Source: Apium graveolens
Taxonomy: Eukaryota; Streptophyta; Magnoliopsida; Apiales; Apiaceae
DNA: 64,000 bases
Reading direction: 5' to 3'
NCBI RefSeq assembly: GCF_009905375.1
Contig: NC_133657.1
Coordinates: 69,064,907-69,128,906 of the forward strand
Shown here: piece by piece, positions 25,370 through 37,372 of the stretch
Layout of the letters: each line of letters starts with the position of its first letter
Numbering within the stretch: position 1 is the first letter of the stretch
Notes under the pieces: generated by a model
What the model saw: only the letters and a program-made list of their open reading frames with translations
Told to the model about the DNA's origin: nothing
Database searches by the model: none
Translations under genes and position numbers: made by a program

Positions 25370-28300
25370 TGTAATAACCCCAATTTTTGGAAATTTTTGA
25401 AACCCTTATGAATAGTGTTTTTGCTGAATGAGAAAACTTTTCATGCCACACTATGTAGGGGTTCTGTTATGGATATTCTAAGATCGTATTAGTATTCCAT
25501 AAAGTAAATAAGTGTATGTAAAGATCGTCAGAATCCAATTCCGAACACTTTGATTTTTCTCGAAAATCCACCAGATACCGAAAGAATTAAGTATAAGGTA
25601 ACATGATTAAAGGGATTTAAATTCAAGGATTATAAGAGAGGATTATAAAAAGGAATATAATGTATTGAGAAAGGTTAAGGGAACCCAAGTAATAAGATCC
25701 CGGGTACGATTCCTCAAACGATCAACGAGAAAGAGAGTTAAGCGAACCGTAAAACAAATAAACGTCCAAGGGGCAAGCACATGCAAGTAACATGAGAAGG
25801 AAGCTTCTAATATAAGCTAAAACATGTGGTTAGAAGCAAGGTGGCATCATCACACCACAAGAATGAGACATGTGGCAAAGTAGTGATGCAAGCAATGACA
25901 TAAGCAAGTGAAAACAAGATATTTAGCCAATAATTAACCACAACCATGCATTTTTTGCACAAATATCAAGGCAAGACAAGCAAGCAAAATCTCTCCCCCA
26001 TTTCTTTCTTCTTCCATTCGGCCTTTTCAAGAAATAAAGAAATAGATTTTCAAAACTCAAGTTCTAGGCCATGGAAAATTACAAGGTTTGTTTCCTTGGA
26101 TCCTATATTTCATAACTTAGTTATACCATGAGTTTAAGATCAAGATTCCATGGTTTGCATAGCTAATCCACTCATCAAAGATGATGATGAATAGTAGTGA
26201 ATAGTAACTTACTTTGATTTTCTTGATTTTCATGAAAGCTTAAGGTTGATTAAGCATAGATCAAGGTTCCTAGAGGCTTGTTAGTGACTACCCACTCTCC
26301 AAGGAAGGTATAAACTCTTGAACCCTTAGTTTTAAGTTTGGTTTGTTTGGATGATAATAGTGCTTAGATGAATGGGTTTAGTTATGATGTGATGAGGATG
26401 GATGTTGGTTGTATGTTGGATTTGAGGTTGAATTGGGTTGTGATTGTGGGTTGATTGTGAGATGATTTGGAGTTGTTTAAAATTGGGTAATCGCGTAAAC
26501 ATAGTCGTCGTAACGTCCGATTTTCTTTAGACTGTTTTGTGCATAACATTAGGACCCGAGAACCCCCTGCTAGATTGTGACCACTGCCATGTTTAGATAG
26601 CTCATGTTACGAGCTTCGTTTTGATATGTAGTTCGTTCGATTCCGATTTACGGTTTAGGAGAAACGACCGTTTCAAGTAACGGCGTTTCACGAACGAAAC
26701 TTTTTCCCTCGCCTTACTTTGAAATGTAGGTTAAAGACCAAAAAGGGTTAATTAATGCATGAAACATTTATGGTAAGTGTTTTAGGCAGTTGGTAAGTCA
26801 CTCGCGAAGGAATCGCTTTAAAACTCGTAAAGGTTAAATTATTAAAAATGGTGGAGCCGAGGGTACCCGAGTGACTTAAGCGAATCAGTGAGCGCAAAAC
26901 AAGCGTTAGAGTCTAAGTTAGTTAAAGTATAGAATTACAAGTGATTTTGGTTTAATTCCAACTTACTTGTTGTTTATAGGTTACCAGACTCGTCCCGAGC
27001 CATTCGTAACCCCCAGTCGCTCAGGCAAGTATTCTATCCGTTATACTGTTGTTGTGATGTATATATGTATATGCATTATCTTGCGATAGATGCATGATGT
27101 TTATATTAGCAAATGTTGCGATATATTGTAGCATGTGATATGGTATATATGCATGCCTGTTTCATATTCTTGAAATATATATCTGTTGGTTCAAATGCTT
27201 ATTCGTTGCATAATACCTATGCTAGAGATAAGCGGTATTTGCGTATACCCTTAGTATAGGGACCCAAAGGTGAAAATATTTTCTAAAACCGGGAGTCGAG
27301 GATCCCGAGTAGATTTTGTATATATATGGATATGGATATATATATATATATATATTTATTTATATATGGTTATAGTTTTCCAAACTATTAATCGAATAAG
27401 GTTTATTCGATAACTTTAAACTTTATTTATTATTGAATATTATTTCGAATATCATTCGAGGACTTATGACTCCTTTTATTTATTTATTGAATATTATTTG
27501 AATATTCATTTGAGGATGTATGACTCCTTTATTTTATTTAATGAATATTATTTATAATATTCATTCGAGGTATTATGACTCAGCGTATTTTATTTATTGA
27601 ATATTATTTGAATATTCATTTGAGGATCTATGACTCCGATTATTTGCTGAGGTATATTCTTTATTTTATTAAAGAATAAGGTGTAAATAATCAAACTTAT
27701 TTTCGGTTATTCAAATAAAGATAATACTTTTATATAAGTATATCTTTGGTTATTTAATATTCGTTTTAAGTATAAGTTTTAAAACTTCTACTTCAATTAT
27801 TTTTATAAAGATTATTCTTTATGGGAATATTAATTAAAATAATAATATTCAGTCATTTTCTAAAATATTCTGGGGACTGATTTACTTCATTAAATCAGCC
27901 TTACTCCAAACACTCTTTAAAGTGTTTTCGAGTCTTCAAAATGATTTTTAAAAGTCAGAGCGGATCCCAAAACTCATTTTTATATTTAAGATCTTCCTTT
28001 TAAGGGGATTTAAATACTCGCTCAAAACCTGGGGAATCCGGCTCTGTGGTGTATTTTATATTCGCAACAAGGTTGCAGATTTGGTAAATGAATTGATTAC
28101 TTGCCCAACGTTCGGGAAGTAAGCCCCTCTCATTGAGTCGGCATAAGCGACAGGCCGGGGTACGGTCTATTATTGTGTAAGTGGCTCAGTGGGAGTCCAT
28201 CAAATGCATAAGTGGCTGAGTGGCAGTCCAGCATAGGTCTTAATTATGACCAGGGTGATGACCAGTGGGGAATTCGTCCATCTACTAGTAGAAAAGGTTA

Positions 28301-29414
28301 CTTATTGGTATCTTTGCCTGATCAGCGAGATATCGGGTTTATGCCAAAATTCTTTTCCTTTCCAAAATTCATTGGATGTTTCGAACTCTGTTCATACTTC
28401 ACATAACAGAGGTTCCAGGAAATGTTTTCGGGATATATATGTATGTGGATATATATATATATATCGGGACTAAATAAAGTATCTCATAACTTTTTCATTC
28501 AATAATATTTCAAAGATTGAATCTATTCAAGTCTTATCTTGTGGTCTCATCAGTGGGATGAACTTTTGAAATTGATTATAACTTGAACGGTGGTAGTTCA
28601 AGTAGTATTGGGAAAGATATAAGTATATTGGGGTATTCGGTAACCTCATCTTTTAAACTTATATCTAATTAATAATTGTCTTATGAATGACAAAGATTTT
28701 CAGAAAAACGTTGAGACAAGGTTAGATATATGAGATCACCTTGCAACGATATTTTTTTTATACAGTTATACACTGGGACTTTGTGTATATTATGCATGGA
28801 AGAGGACTTCCAATATTTTGAAAAGTATATATGTATATATACTGAATATTTTGCGACTTCATCGCATTAAGATATCAAACTTGGTTCATTTCTTTTGACC
28901 AAGACTTTCATGAGTATTATGAGTAGGCTCATATATTGTAAATCATTATACATATTATTTTGGTGGGCTTGCTGCTCACCCTTGCTTTATTTCTTCATCA
29001 CACAACAACAGTTAGGAAAGATGGCCAGACCCCAGCAGACCCAGCGCAAGCGCGTGGGAAGCGTCCCGCGTCTTCCCGTTGATGTTGTAGCTGCTATAGC
29101 TGCAGAGGTAGATCTATTGTAGATCAGACCATCTACTTTTGAGAATCAATTATGTATAATTATAACTTGTGGCAGATAATGGCAATTAACTGTAAATTTA
29201 TCAAGTAATCATTTTGGGTTGTAATAACTTTTAAATTGTGGATTCAAAGACTTGTACTTATTTAAATTTCATCTCTGAGACTATAACGGGTTGTGGTGTG
29301 TGTTAGTGTGGGGTCACAGCATAAGGTTATTTATTATTAATTAAGTGAAGTGATATTGTGGAAAGAAAGACCGTGACGACCCGGATCCCCGACCCCGGAT
29401 CTGGGGGTGTTACA
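25370..29414 (+). repeat. RE-D 3' LTR
   Basis: Nearly identical to the 5' LTR at 15745-19787: two substitutions and one extra AT step noticed. TG/CA termini are intact and abut the CGGTC duplication. Confidence 0.96.
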
Positions 29415-29419
29415 CGGTC

Positions 29420-30859
29420 GTTTCTCCTAAACCGTACATCGGATTCAAATGAACCACATATCAAAACGAAGCTCGTAACATGAACTATCTAAACATGGAA
29501 ATGGGCAAAACCTAGCAGGGAGTTCTCGGGTCCTAATGTTATGAACAAAAGCAGTCTAAAGTAAATTGGGCATTACGACGGCTATGTTTACGCGATTTCC
29601 CAAATTTAAACCAATCCAAATCAATCACCAATCAATCCCAATTCATTCATACAACCAACATCCATCCAAAACACACTACAACAGTCCCAACACCTCAAGT
29701 TCTTCCAATTTATGTTATTCTCATCATGAACTTAAACTATACTTAATTCCTTTAACAAATCAACAAGATTCAACATTCATACCACTACCACTCCAACCCA
29801 AACTCTAAACAAACAAGCTCCATGCTTCACATATACTATATTACTCATAACCATTCCTAAATACTCAAAACTAAAGCTAGGGTTTGGAGTTTATACCTTC
29901 TTGAAGCTTCTTAACACAGTCACAAGAGCTTTGAATGCCTAAAGAACCTTGATCCTTGCTTGTATAACCTTAAACTTTCATAAAAATTCAAGAAACTAAA
30001 GTTATTTCTTTGAAAGTTACTATTCACCATCTTCTTCCTTGAATTATTGGAAGAGATTGTGAAGGAATTTGAAGCTTAAACTCATGGAATAGCTATATCT
30101 ATGCATAAGGAGTAATAGATAATTATCTTACCAATTAAGGAAGCTTGGAACTTGAATTTTGAAATTCTTCTTCTTGAAAATGGGGAAAAGCCGAGAGCAA
30201 GCTTGGAAGAAGGAGATGATTTTGTGTTTTGCTTTGATTTGTTTTTGGTTGGTTGTTTTTGTTTAGATTTTGGTTAATTACCTTAATAACCTTGAACTTT
30301 GTGTGGTTATCATTCATCCACACCTCCTTCCCTCCTATGTCATGCTTATGTCATGCTTATGATGTCATCATCCCTTACTTGCCCTCTTCTTATTGGTTGG
30401 ATGATCTCATCATCCCTAACCTCCTTGATTAACTCCTAATTGTTTGCCTAATGACCGCTGATCTGTTATACGGTTCGCTTAACTTTCGTTCTCGTTTCTT
30501 GTTTGAGGGATCATACCCGGAATCTTATTACTTAGGTTCCCTTAACCTTTCTCAATACATTATATCCCTTTTATGATCCTCTCTTATAATCCTTGAATTT
30601 AGATCCTTTTTATCCTGTTACCTTATACTCAATTCTTTCGGTATCTGGTGGATTTTCAGGAAAAATCAAAGTGTTCGGATTTGGATTCTGACGATCTTTA
30701 CATACACTTATATCCCATATAAAGTACTAATAAGATCTCGGATTAACAATAGAAGAACCCCTACATAGTGTGGCATGAAAAGTTTTCTCATTCAGCATAA
30801 TCTGCAAAATCACTATTCATAAGGGTTTCAAAAATTTCCAAAAATTGGGGTTATTACAT
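29420..30859 (-). repeat. RE-C 5' LTR, second part
   Basis: Continues the LTR interrupted at 15744 and matches 5812-7244 of the 3' LTR. It ends GGGGTTATTACA next to the TACTT duplication. Its open frames (29566-29808 on +, 30135-30323 on -) are mirrored at 5969-6193 and 6500-6709 and look like chance frames. Confidence 0.95.
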
Positions 30860-30864
30860 ACTTG

Positions 30865-31811
30865 ACCCCTTTGATTTTGGATCATATCCTACATGCGAGT
30901 CTTGTCTATTGGGTAAAATGACCAAATCACCATTTAGTGGACATGGAGAGAGGGCTGCAGATTTGCTAGGATTGGTACACACAGATGTATGTGGACCAAT
31001 GTCTACGCAAGCCATGGATGGATTTTCGTACTTCATTACTTTAATAGATGATAGATCTAGATTCGGATATGTGTATTTGATGAAAAACAAGTCTGAAGCC
31101 TTTGAAAAGTTCAAAGAATATAAACATGAAGTGGAGAAACAAACCAAACACAGTATTATAACTCTTCGATCAGATCGAGGTGGTGAATACTTGAACGGAG
31201 AGTTTCTAGATTATCTCAAAGAAAATGGTATAGTCTCCCAGTAGACTCCTCCATATACTCCACAGTTAAATGGGGTATCTGAAAGGAGAAATCGAACTTT
31301 GTTAGACATGGTTCAGTCCATGATGAGCTATGCAAATCTTCCAGTATTCCTATGGGGTTATGTATTGGAAACCTCAGCATATTTACTGAATAAGGTGCCT
31401 TCCAAATCTGTTCCTCAAACTCCTTATGAGATATGGAAAGAAAGGAAACCGAGTCTTAAACACATTAAGATTTGGGGATGTCCAGCTTATGTCAAAAAGG
31501 TTGACCCAGATAAGCTGGAATCTCGATCCGTAAAATGTAATTTTGTGGGATATCCTAAAGAGACTTTGGGGTATTACTTTTACACCGATCATCGGGTGTT
31601 TGTCTCCAGACATGCTACCTTCTTGGAAAAGGAGTTTATCCTTGAAGGAAACAGTGGGAGCAAAATTGAACTTGATAAAGTTCAAGAAGCACAAACTACT
31701 ACGGATAAAATGGAAATACCTGTTCAGACTGAACAACCTTCTGTGGAACAGCCCATTCGTAGGACAGGGAGAGTGTCTCGCCAACCTGAGAAGTATTATG
31801 GCCTTGTCATT
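30865..31811 (+). pseudogene. RE-B integrase, interrupted by one amber codon
   Basis: The frame resumes in phase with 2872 once one TACTT copy is set aside. It shows the zinc-binding cysteines (CESC), then the DDE core: HTDVCGP, LIDDRSRFGY with the first D, LRSDRGGEY with the second D, and NGVSERRNRTL with the E. A TAG at 31242-31244 replaces the tryptophan normally found before TPPYTPQ. After the core, the motif PYEIWKERKPSL and the GAG-like linker are intact up to a second TAG. Confidence 0.88.
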
Positions 31812-32876
31812 TAGAATGGCAATGAGTTGTTAATCATTGATGATGACGACCCTGTGACCTATAATGAGGCTATGAGTAGTATTGACTTAGAGAAATGGCA
31901 TAGTGCCATGAAATTCGAAATGGAATCTATGTATACCAGCCAAGTATGGACTCTGGTTGAGGCGCCTGAAGGTGTTAAGCCTATTGGGTGCAAGTGGGTA
32001 TACAAAAGAAAGATTGGAGCAGATGGTCAGGTGGAGACCTATAAGGCCAGGCTCGTGGCAAAAGGATTCAAACAAAGGCAAGGGATTGACTTTGATGAAA
32101 CTTTTTCGCCTGTAGCCCTGTTAAAATCAATTCGGATTTTGCTTGTGATTGCTACTTACTACGACTATGAGATCTGGAAAATGGACGTGAAAACGGCCTT
32201 CCTCAATGGGGAACTTGAGGAGGAAGTGTATACGACACAGCCAGAGGGTTTTCTTTCCAAGGGAAATGAACACCTAGTGTGTAAGCTGCTGCGAACCATA
32301 TATGGTTTAAGGCAAGCTTCTCGTAGATGGAACATCCATTTTGATGAGACAATCAAAGAGTTTGGTTTTATAAAAAACATAGATGAACCATGTTTCTACA
32401 AGAAGGTTAGTGGGAGTGCGGTAACATTTCTTGTATTGTATGTAGATGACATAATTCTGATAGGAAATGATATACCGATGCTACAATCAGTCAAAGTATG
32501 GCTATCAAAGAACTTCACCATGAAGGACTTGGGAGAAGCATCCTACATTCTCGGTATGAAGATCTATAGAGATAGATCTAGAAGAATGATAGGTCTTACC
32601 CAGGGTACATACATCCAGAAAGTGCTTAAAAGGTTTAGCATGGAAAACTCCAAAAGAGGTCTCATACCGATGAGCCATGGAGTGTCCCTTTCCGAAAAAA
32701 TGTCTCCTAAGACACCTGAGGAAAGAGAGCGTATGAGTAAGATTCCTTATGCTTCAGCAATAGGATATATCATGTACGCGATGTTGTGTACAAGGCCTGA
32801 TGTTGCTTATTCAATTAGTGTGATGAGCAGATATCAGTCTAATCCAGGTGAAGACCACTAGAAAGCAGTGAAAACA
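31812..32876 (+). pseudogene. RE-B reverse transcriptase
   Basis: A TAG at 31812-31814 interrupts the linker in phase; the same frame then runs to 32858. The polymerase is nearly complete: WVYKRKIGADGQVETYKARL, the [15 protein letters not shown] block, YGLRQASR, the catalytic LYVDDIILIG box, DLGEASYILGMKI and RPDVAYSISVMSRY. An amber at 32859-32861 replaces the tryptophan of the usual DHW motif, and a one-base loss just after it shifts the frame. Confidence 0.88.
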
Positions 32877-33424
32877 TCCATAAGTACTTGCGAAGGACTC
32901 AGGACATTTTTCTTATTTTTGGTGGTGAATCTGAGTTGAAAATAGTAGGTTATACTGACTCTAGTTTTCAATCAGAAAGTGATAGCAAATCCATGTCAGG
33001 GTACGTGTTTACTCTGAATGGTGGTGCGATTAGTTGGAAGAGTTCCAAACAGTCTACAACGGCTGACTCCACTGCGAAAGCAGAATATATAGTTGCAAGT
33101 GAGGCTGCAAAAGAAGCCATTTGGATGAGGAAATTTGTTTCTAAGTTGGGAGTTGTTCCTAGCGTTGAAGAGCCTAATGTGTTGTATTGTGATAACAATG
33201 CAGCAATAGCACAGGCCAAGGAACCTAGGTCTCATAAAAATTCCAAACATGTCCTGCGGCGCTTTCATCTGATTAGGGAGATTGTTGAAAGAGGAGATGT
33301 CAACGTCGAGAGAGTTGACACACATAACAATGTAGCAGACCCACTCACAAAGCCACTTTCTCAAAGTCACTTTGATCGCCATAAAGACAAGATGAGTATT
33401 AGATACCAGAGTGATTGCCTTTAG
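32877..33424 (+). pseudogene. RE-B RNase H
   Basis: In the shifted frame the copia RNase H is otherwise complete to its own stop. Visible catalytic-region motifs are GYTDSSFQS (first D), TAKAEYIVAS (E), LYCDNNAAI (D) and the HLIRE and DPLTKPL blocks near the C-terminus. The enzyme would degrade the RNA of the RNA/DNA hybrid. It is cut off from the polymerase by the frameshift near 32870. Confidence 0.88.
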
Positions 33425-33427
33425 TAC

Positions 33428-33438
33428 AAGTGGGAGAT
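33428..33438 (+). other. RE-B polypurine tract
   Basis: AAGTGGGAGAT lies directly before the TG start of the 3' LTR; this is a typical copia tract. Confidence 0.85.
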
Positions 33439-35142
33439 TGAAAGAGATATGTCTAAAGTACAATCATGTATGAGGATTTAGGAATAACTTTTATGTAATC
33501 TGTTTTGATTTCATTGATATTAATAAAAGACTTGTTTTGTTTTTATTGCGGACTCTATCTATTTAAATGTTTAAATATGATATACCACAGTTTAGAGTAA
33601 ACTTTTTTATTGATTGTGATGAGATCATAATAATGAGACCTAAAAGATGATAACTCTAAACTTAAATAGTTCCTGGTCATAGGATTACTAACTGGTAATT
33701 AATAATCCGCAAAGATCGGTACATACTATGCTTGCTTCATTATGAAGGATGTCTGTTCTCATAGACATTTATGTGGTGACACTATAGCTAGTATGTTGGT
33801 GCTTATTATAGAATAAGTTCACAGAACATGACTCACACAGCTGAACAACTGATGGAGTTCACTCACGTGTCAGCAGTTGTTCACATAGTGATAGTTGTAC
33901 AAGTATCCTTAGACTTGAGGTCATCATAGTCATCTTGTGTACACTGAACTATGCTTTGGTTTAGTTCTTAGTCTCAAGGGACAATTATAAGGGCTCTACT
34001 GGGTATAGGAATTTGTACACGAAGATAGTGTATGATCAATAAAGGATCTACCCCTTCCAGTGTAGGAAGAGAATGTTCAATGCTGATCCACTTATGTTAG
34101 TTCAGGAATCCCTGGCCAGAGTGAATGAAATTAGAAAGGAGTTTCTAATTTACATTAAATAGAACTAAGCATAGTGAATGAGAAAGAAAGTGATTAAATA
34201 AGATAGGCTTGACACAAGTTCCATGCCTTGTATTTAATCGTGATATTGCAGGGTAGAAGGAATTAATTGTACGGTAACTACTCACTGAATAGGTTCTTGG
34301 TATTCTAAGCAGTGAATTCGTATTATCTGGATAGTCGCAATATGTTGAGAAGTATCCCTCGTGATGTAGAATAAATATGATTAATTAATTAATCATATTT
34401 AATGAATTAGAGAATTTATATAAATAATGATAAAATAGTTTTATTATTATTTATTTCTACTACCGGCTTAATATTGAACCTACAGGGTCACACCATAAAA
34501 GAGAATGATTTAATGGTGGAGAAATTAATTAATAATGGCTGATAATTATTTATTTATGAAATAAATAATTAATTGGAAAATTTAATAATTGATTAAATGA
34601 GATTTAATTGATTATAAATTAATTAAGAAAAAGTTCTTAATATTATTAATTAAGAATTTAATTTTTGGAAATTAAATCAAGTGAGAGAATTATTTCTAAA
34701 GTGTTTAGAAAAAGGATTAATAATTAAAAGGTGTTTTAATTATTAGTGAGAATAATAAAGGGTTAATAATAATATTTTATGGCAAAATTTTCAGCTGAAA
34801 ATTTTGCCTATAAATATACTATTGTAGACCCTATTTTTGCCTCAACCAAAAAGATTTACAAAACCCTAATTCTCTCCATCTCCTCCTCATTCATTACATC
34901 GTTTTCTTGGTGGATACCGGTGGAGTGCTTCACACTTGAGGAGCAGCTGCTAAGGATCTTCGTTCATCATTTTTGGATCGCCATTAAAGACCTCCATCTT
35001 TCCATTAAAGTAAAGCTTCTTAAGGTAAACATACTGAACTATGAATTAAATATTATTTTTCGCATGGATCCGGCGGAGGGTTTCGGTTTTTTTTAAGATT
35101 TAAATTTACGTTTTCGCTGTGGTTATGTGCTAAAACCCTTTA
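33439..35142 (+). repeat. RE-B 3' LTR
   Basis: About 1.7 kb. It begins TGAAAGAGATATG and ends GCTAAAACCCTTTA, where the 5' copy has CCCTTCA, so the terminal CA appears mutated to TA. RE-A gag sequence follows at once. AT-rich stretches fill 34370-34790. The open frame at 34779-35096 lies across the promoter/R region and is not a gene. Confidence 0.82.
34809..34816 (+). promoter_or_regulatory. TATA box in RE-B 3' LTR
   Basis: TATAAATA, followed about 30-60 bases later by the AAAACCCTAATTCTCTCC stretch, a typical start region of a plant LTR transcript. Confidence 0.6.
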
Positions 35143-36180
35143 TCTTATACTCTTTGCATGTTACTTTTAAAATTAAGACTATTGAATGTGATAGTCTGAT
35201 TGCTGATAATAAGAGGCTTAGAGAAAGAAATGATTTCTTAGAAGATAAGTTAGTTTGCATGCATGAGAATGAAAAAGCATGTAAGAAGGCACAACATAAT
35301 GAAACTCAGATAAACATCAGGTGTTCCAGACTAGAGAAAGTTCTAGAAAAGGAAAGAGAGGTTTTTAAAACATGGATGACTTAGGAAAAAAAGTTGATGA
35401 TTTCATCAGTGATAAAAATGGGAAAGAATGTCTAGGTTATAACAAATTTACTAATAGGAATATCAATAAATCCATCAATAACACTACTCCAGTTAAGTTT
35501 GTTGGAACTGATGAAAGAGGAGTGGAGCCTGCTATGAATTTGGTTATACTTCTAAGAATAATGCTGAAGAGAAAACTAAACCTAGAGTCCCTGCTAAAAA
35601 GAAAGATTATCCTGAAATGTAAGAAAAGAAAAGTAAAAATATAGGACTTCTCTCTAAGAGTCAATTAAACAAGAAAATTTGTGAGGCAACTGTGAAGACC
35701 CCAAAACCTAGGTCTAAGAGAGGTAGAAATGGAAAACAAGGAATAAACAAGGCAAACAACTATAAGTACATTCCTAATGCTCTTAGGAAAGCTTGTTTTA
35801 ACTGTGGTAATACTAATTATATTGATATTGATTGCAGGAAGCCTAAAAAGAAAGTGTCTAATATTCCTAAGTCTGATATTAGTGGTAGATCAGTACTATA
35901 CAAACCACAAAATCCTTGTTCTCATTGTGGTAGCAGTTGGAATTCTATTTACACTTGTAGAGATTATCATAGTTTGTATTACAACAATTATGATATTTTA
36001 CCAAAATTCAATAAAATTGATGTTTTATATAGAACTGCTAAACTGAATGTGCATACATCTTATAAAGTCAAAAATATCAAGATAAATCCTGATGGAGTAA
36101 TTCCTGATGGATAAAATCCTGACAAGAAGTCTGCTAATATAAAATTACATAAGATGTCTAAAAGGACCCAACAAGTGTGT
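35143..36180 (+). pseudogene. RE-A gag C-terminal half
   Basis: Begins in phase with a coiled-coil segment (LHVTFK, then IADNKRLRERNDFLEDKL) that aligns with residues 383-420 of the RE-F gag. The frame changes near 35375 and again before 35690. Two zinc-knuckle positions follow: CFNCGNTNYIDIDC and CSHCGSSWNSIYTC. In both, the zinc-binding histidine is replaced, by Y and by N. A stop at 36112 and others precede the protease. The gag would coat the element RNA; this copy is unlikely to bind zinc. Confidence 0.8.
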
Positions 36181-36222
36181 GTTCTTAAAAATTCTAACTG
36201 ATTTTCATATTTCTGATTACAG
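36181..36222 (+). promoter_or_regulatory. Splice-acceptor-like sequence at the gag/protease junction of RE-A
   Basis: TTCTAACTGAT (branch-point-like) is followed by a pyrimidine-rich stretch and TTACAG ending at 36222, directly before the protease frame. RE-F has a matching site. Use as a splice site is inferred. Confidence 0.4.
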
Positions 36223-36753
36223 GGAAATAAAAAGAATGTGCTTGTCTTGGATAGTGGTTGTTCAGCACATATGACTGGAACTAAATCCTTGATGTCAGAA
36301 TATGAGGAGACGGCTGGCCCAGTAGTTTTCTATGGAGATGGAAATTTAGGAAAAACTCTGGGATATGGAAATATAATCATTGGAAATGTCATCATCTTTA
36401 ACGTAGCTCTGGTAGATGGACTGAAGCATAACTTATTGAGCATTAGTCAAATTACTGACAGAGGTTTCTATGTCGTGTTCTATGATACACACTGTGAAGT
36501 AGTTCATAAAATCACAAAGAAAACTGTTTTCAAAGCTTACAGACATGGAAATATTTACGAAGATAAAATTTATGCTAATATTGATGGTCCAGAAACTTGT
36601 CTGGTAAGCAAGGCATCAGTAGATGAAAGTTGGAATTAGCACAAGAAGTTTTCTCATCTCAACTTTAATAATCTCAATGACTTGGTGAGAGAAGAATGCA
36701 ATCATGAAAATGTTGTACTTGTGAACAAAAATCTTAATCAGGAAAGAAGGTAA
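36223..36753 (+). pseudogene. RE-A protease and stub of integrase
   Basis: The protease active site is LDSGCSAHMTG near 36244-36276; the downstream blocks GYGNIIIGNVI and VDGLKHNLLSISQITDRG are intact. A TAG at 36637-36639 interrupts the frame before HKKFSHLNF, the first zinc-ligand region of integrase, exactly where RE-F also has a TAG. Integrase then ends after about 35 residues near 36750 and the rest of pol is missing. Confidence 0.85.
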
Positions 36754-37260
36754 ATCCTGATGAAAATGCACAAGTTGAGGGGGAGAAATGTAAAACTATC
36801 AAGAACTGACAGCACAGTTACAGAGGGAGGTTTGCATGGAACTAATCCTGTAATTCACATTACTAATGATTTGTCAATTTCTGACAGATTGGTTAGTGGA
36901 GAAGAGATACTTAATTTTTCTAATAAATTCATCAATGCAAATGCTGAGGGGGAGAAATCATGATTAAATTCTTGATTTTGGATTATAAATTTTATCTCAG
37001 CAAGTGATGGACAAGACATGATTTTTCTTAAACAGGGCGGTAACATTATTTCTTTCGTGATTTTTAATTGTTACAAATTTGTTTTATTCTATTTGAGTAA
37101 TCATGTTTAACTTGTCATCATTATTTGTTTTATATTGGGAATAGGTATATGTAAAGAGACTTTGCTTTATTGGCCTAGATAAGTGTAATATTATGCATGC
37201 AATATTCATTATTACAGGGTTAATCAAAGGTGTCTCTTTAGATTCCCAGTAGGATTTACC
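36754..37260 (+). other. RE-A post-deletion region, no gene
   Basis: Two purine runs (GAGGGGGAGAAAT at about 36776 and 36948) resemble the tract that ends pol in SIRE-like elements. A 67-codon open frame at 36760-36963 spans them and shows no known domain. The rest is AT-rich. Confidence 0.5.
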
Positions 37261-37267
37261 TATAAAA
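37260..37267 (+). promoter_or_regulatory. TATA-like box upstream of the 120-residue RE-A frame
   Basis: CTATAAAA lies 113 bases before the ATG at 37373, followed by a CA-rich, ATG-poor leader (one ATG at 37308). Promoter function is inferred. Confidence 0.4.
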
Positions 37268-37372
37268 TCACTCTTCTTACATCTTATAAACCTCATACAC
37301 TACTCAAATGTCTCTGTCTCACAACATCAAAACTGTAAATCTAAAATCTTCAAATCTTCACACAATTTTTCA

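Larger units (their letters stand above)
15745..29414 (+). mobile_element. RE-D: young non-autonomous Ty3/gypsy element inside the LTR of RE-C
   Basis: The element is 13,670 bases with LTRs of 4,043 and 4,045 bases, a primer site at 19792, a 5.58 kb internal region and a polypurine tract at 25351-25369. Comparing the LTRs by eye I find two substitutions (near 15964/25589 and 19012/28630) and one two-base difference in an AT run (near 17715/27345). The internal region is full of stops and lacks gag, protease and most of the polymerase, and it is collinear with the internal region of RE-C. The element therefore belongs to a defective family mobilised by proteins made elsewhere. The ends of its LTRs and its integrase tail are of the Tekay/Del kind. 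Confidence 0.95.
2873..30859 (-). mobile_element. RE-C: Ty3/gypsy retrotransposon with 4.4 kb LTRs, carrying RE-D
   Basis: Read on the minus strand, the order is 5' LTR (29420-30859 plus 12819-15744, split by RE-D), primer binding site, a degenerate 5.57 kb internal region, polypurine tract and 3' LTR (2873-7244). Without RE-D it is about 14.3 kb. The two LTRs are about 4,372 and 4,366 bases and differ at roughly 1-1.5% of sites by eye. The internal region keeps only fragments of gag, RNase H and the integrase C-terminus, so the element is non-autonomous. The remaining integrase tail resembles the Tekay/Del chromovirus lineage. Confidence 0.93.
1..35142 (+). mobile_element. RE-B: Ty1/copia LTR retrotransposon, split by RE-C, 5' end outside window
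   Basis: The order is LTR end, primer binding site, leader, gag remnant, protease, GAG-pre-integrase, integrase, reverse transcriptase, RNase H, polypurine tract and 3' LTR. Integrase before reverse transcriptase is the copia order. The element is interrupted at 2873-30859 by RE-C; the coding frame resumes in phase after one copy of the 5 bp duplication is discounted. It sits in the gag of RE-A: RE-A coding sequence begins directly after the 3' LTR. It is defective, with an in-frame gag deletion, three amber codons and one frameshift in pol. The start of its 5' LTR is left of the window, so only the right-hand target duplication (probably TCTTA at 35143-35147) can be seen. Confidence 0.93.
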
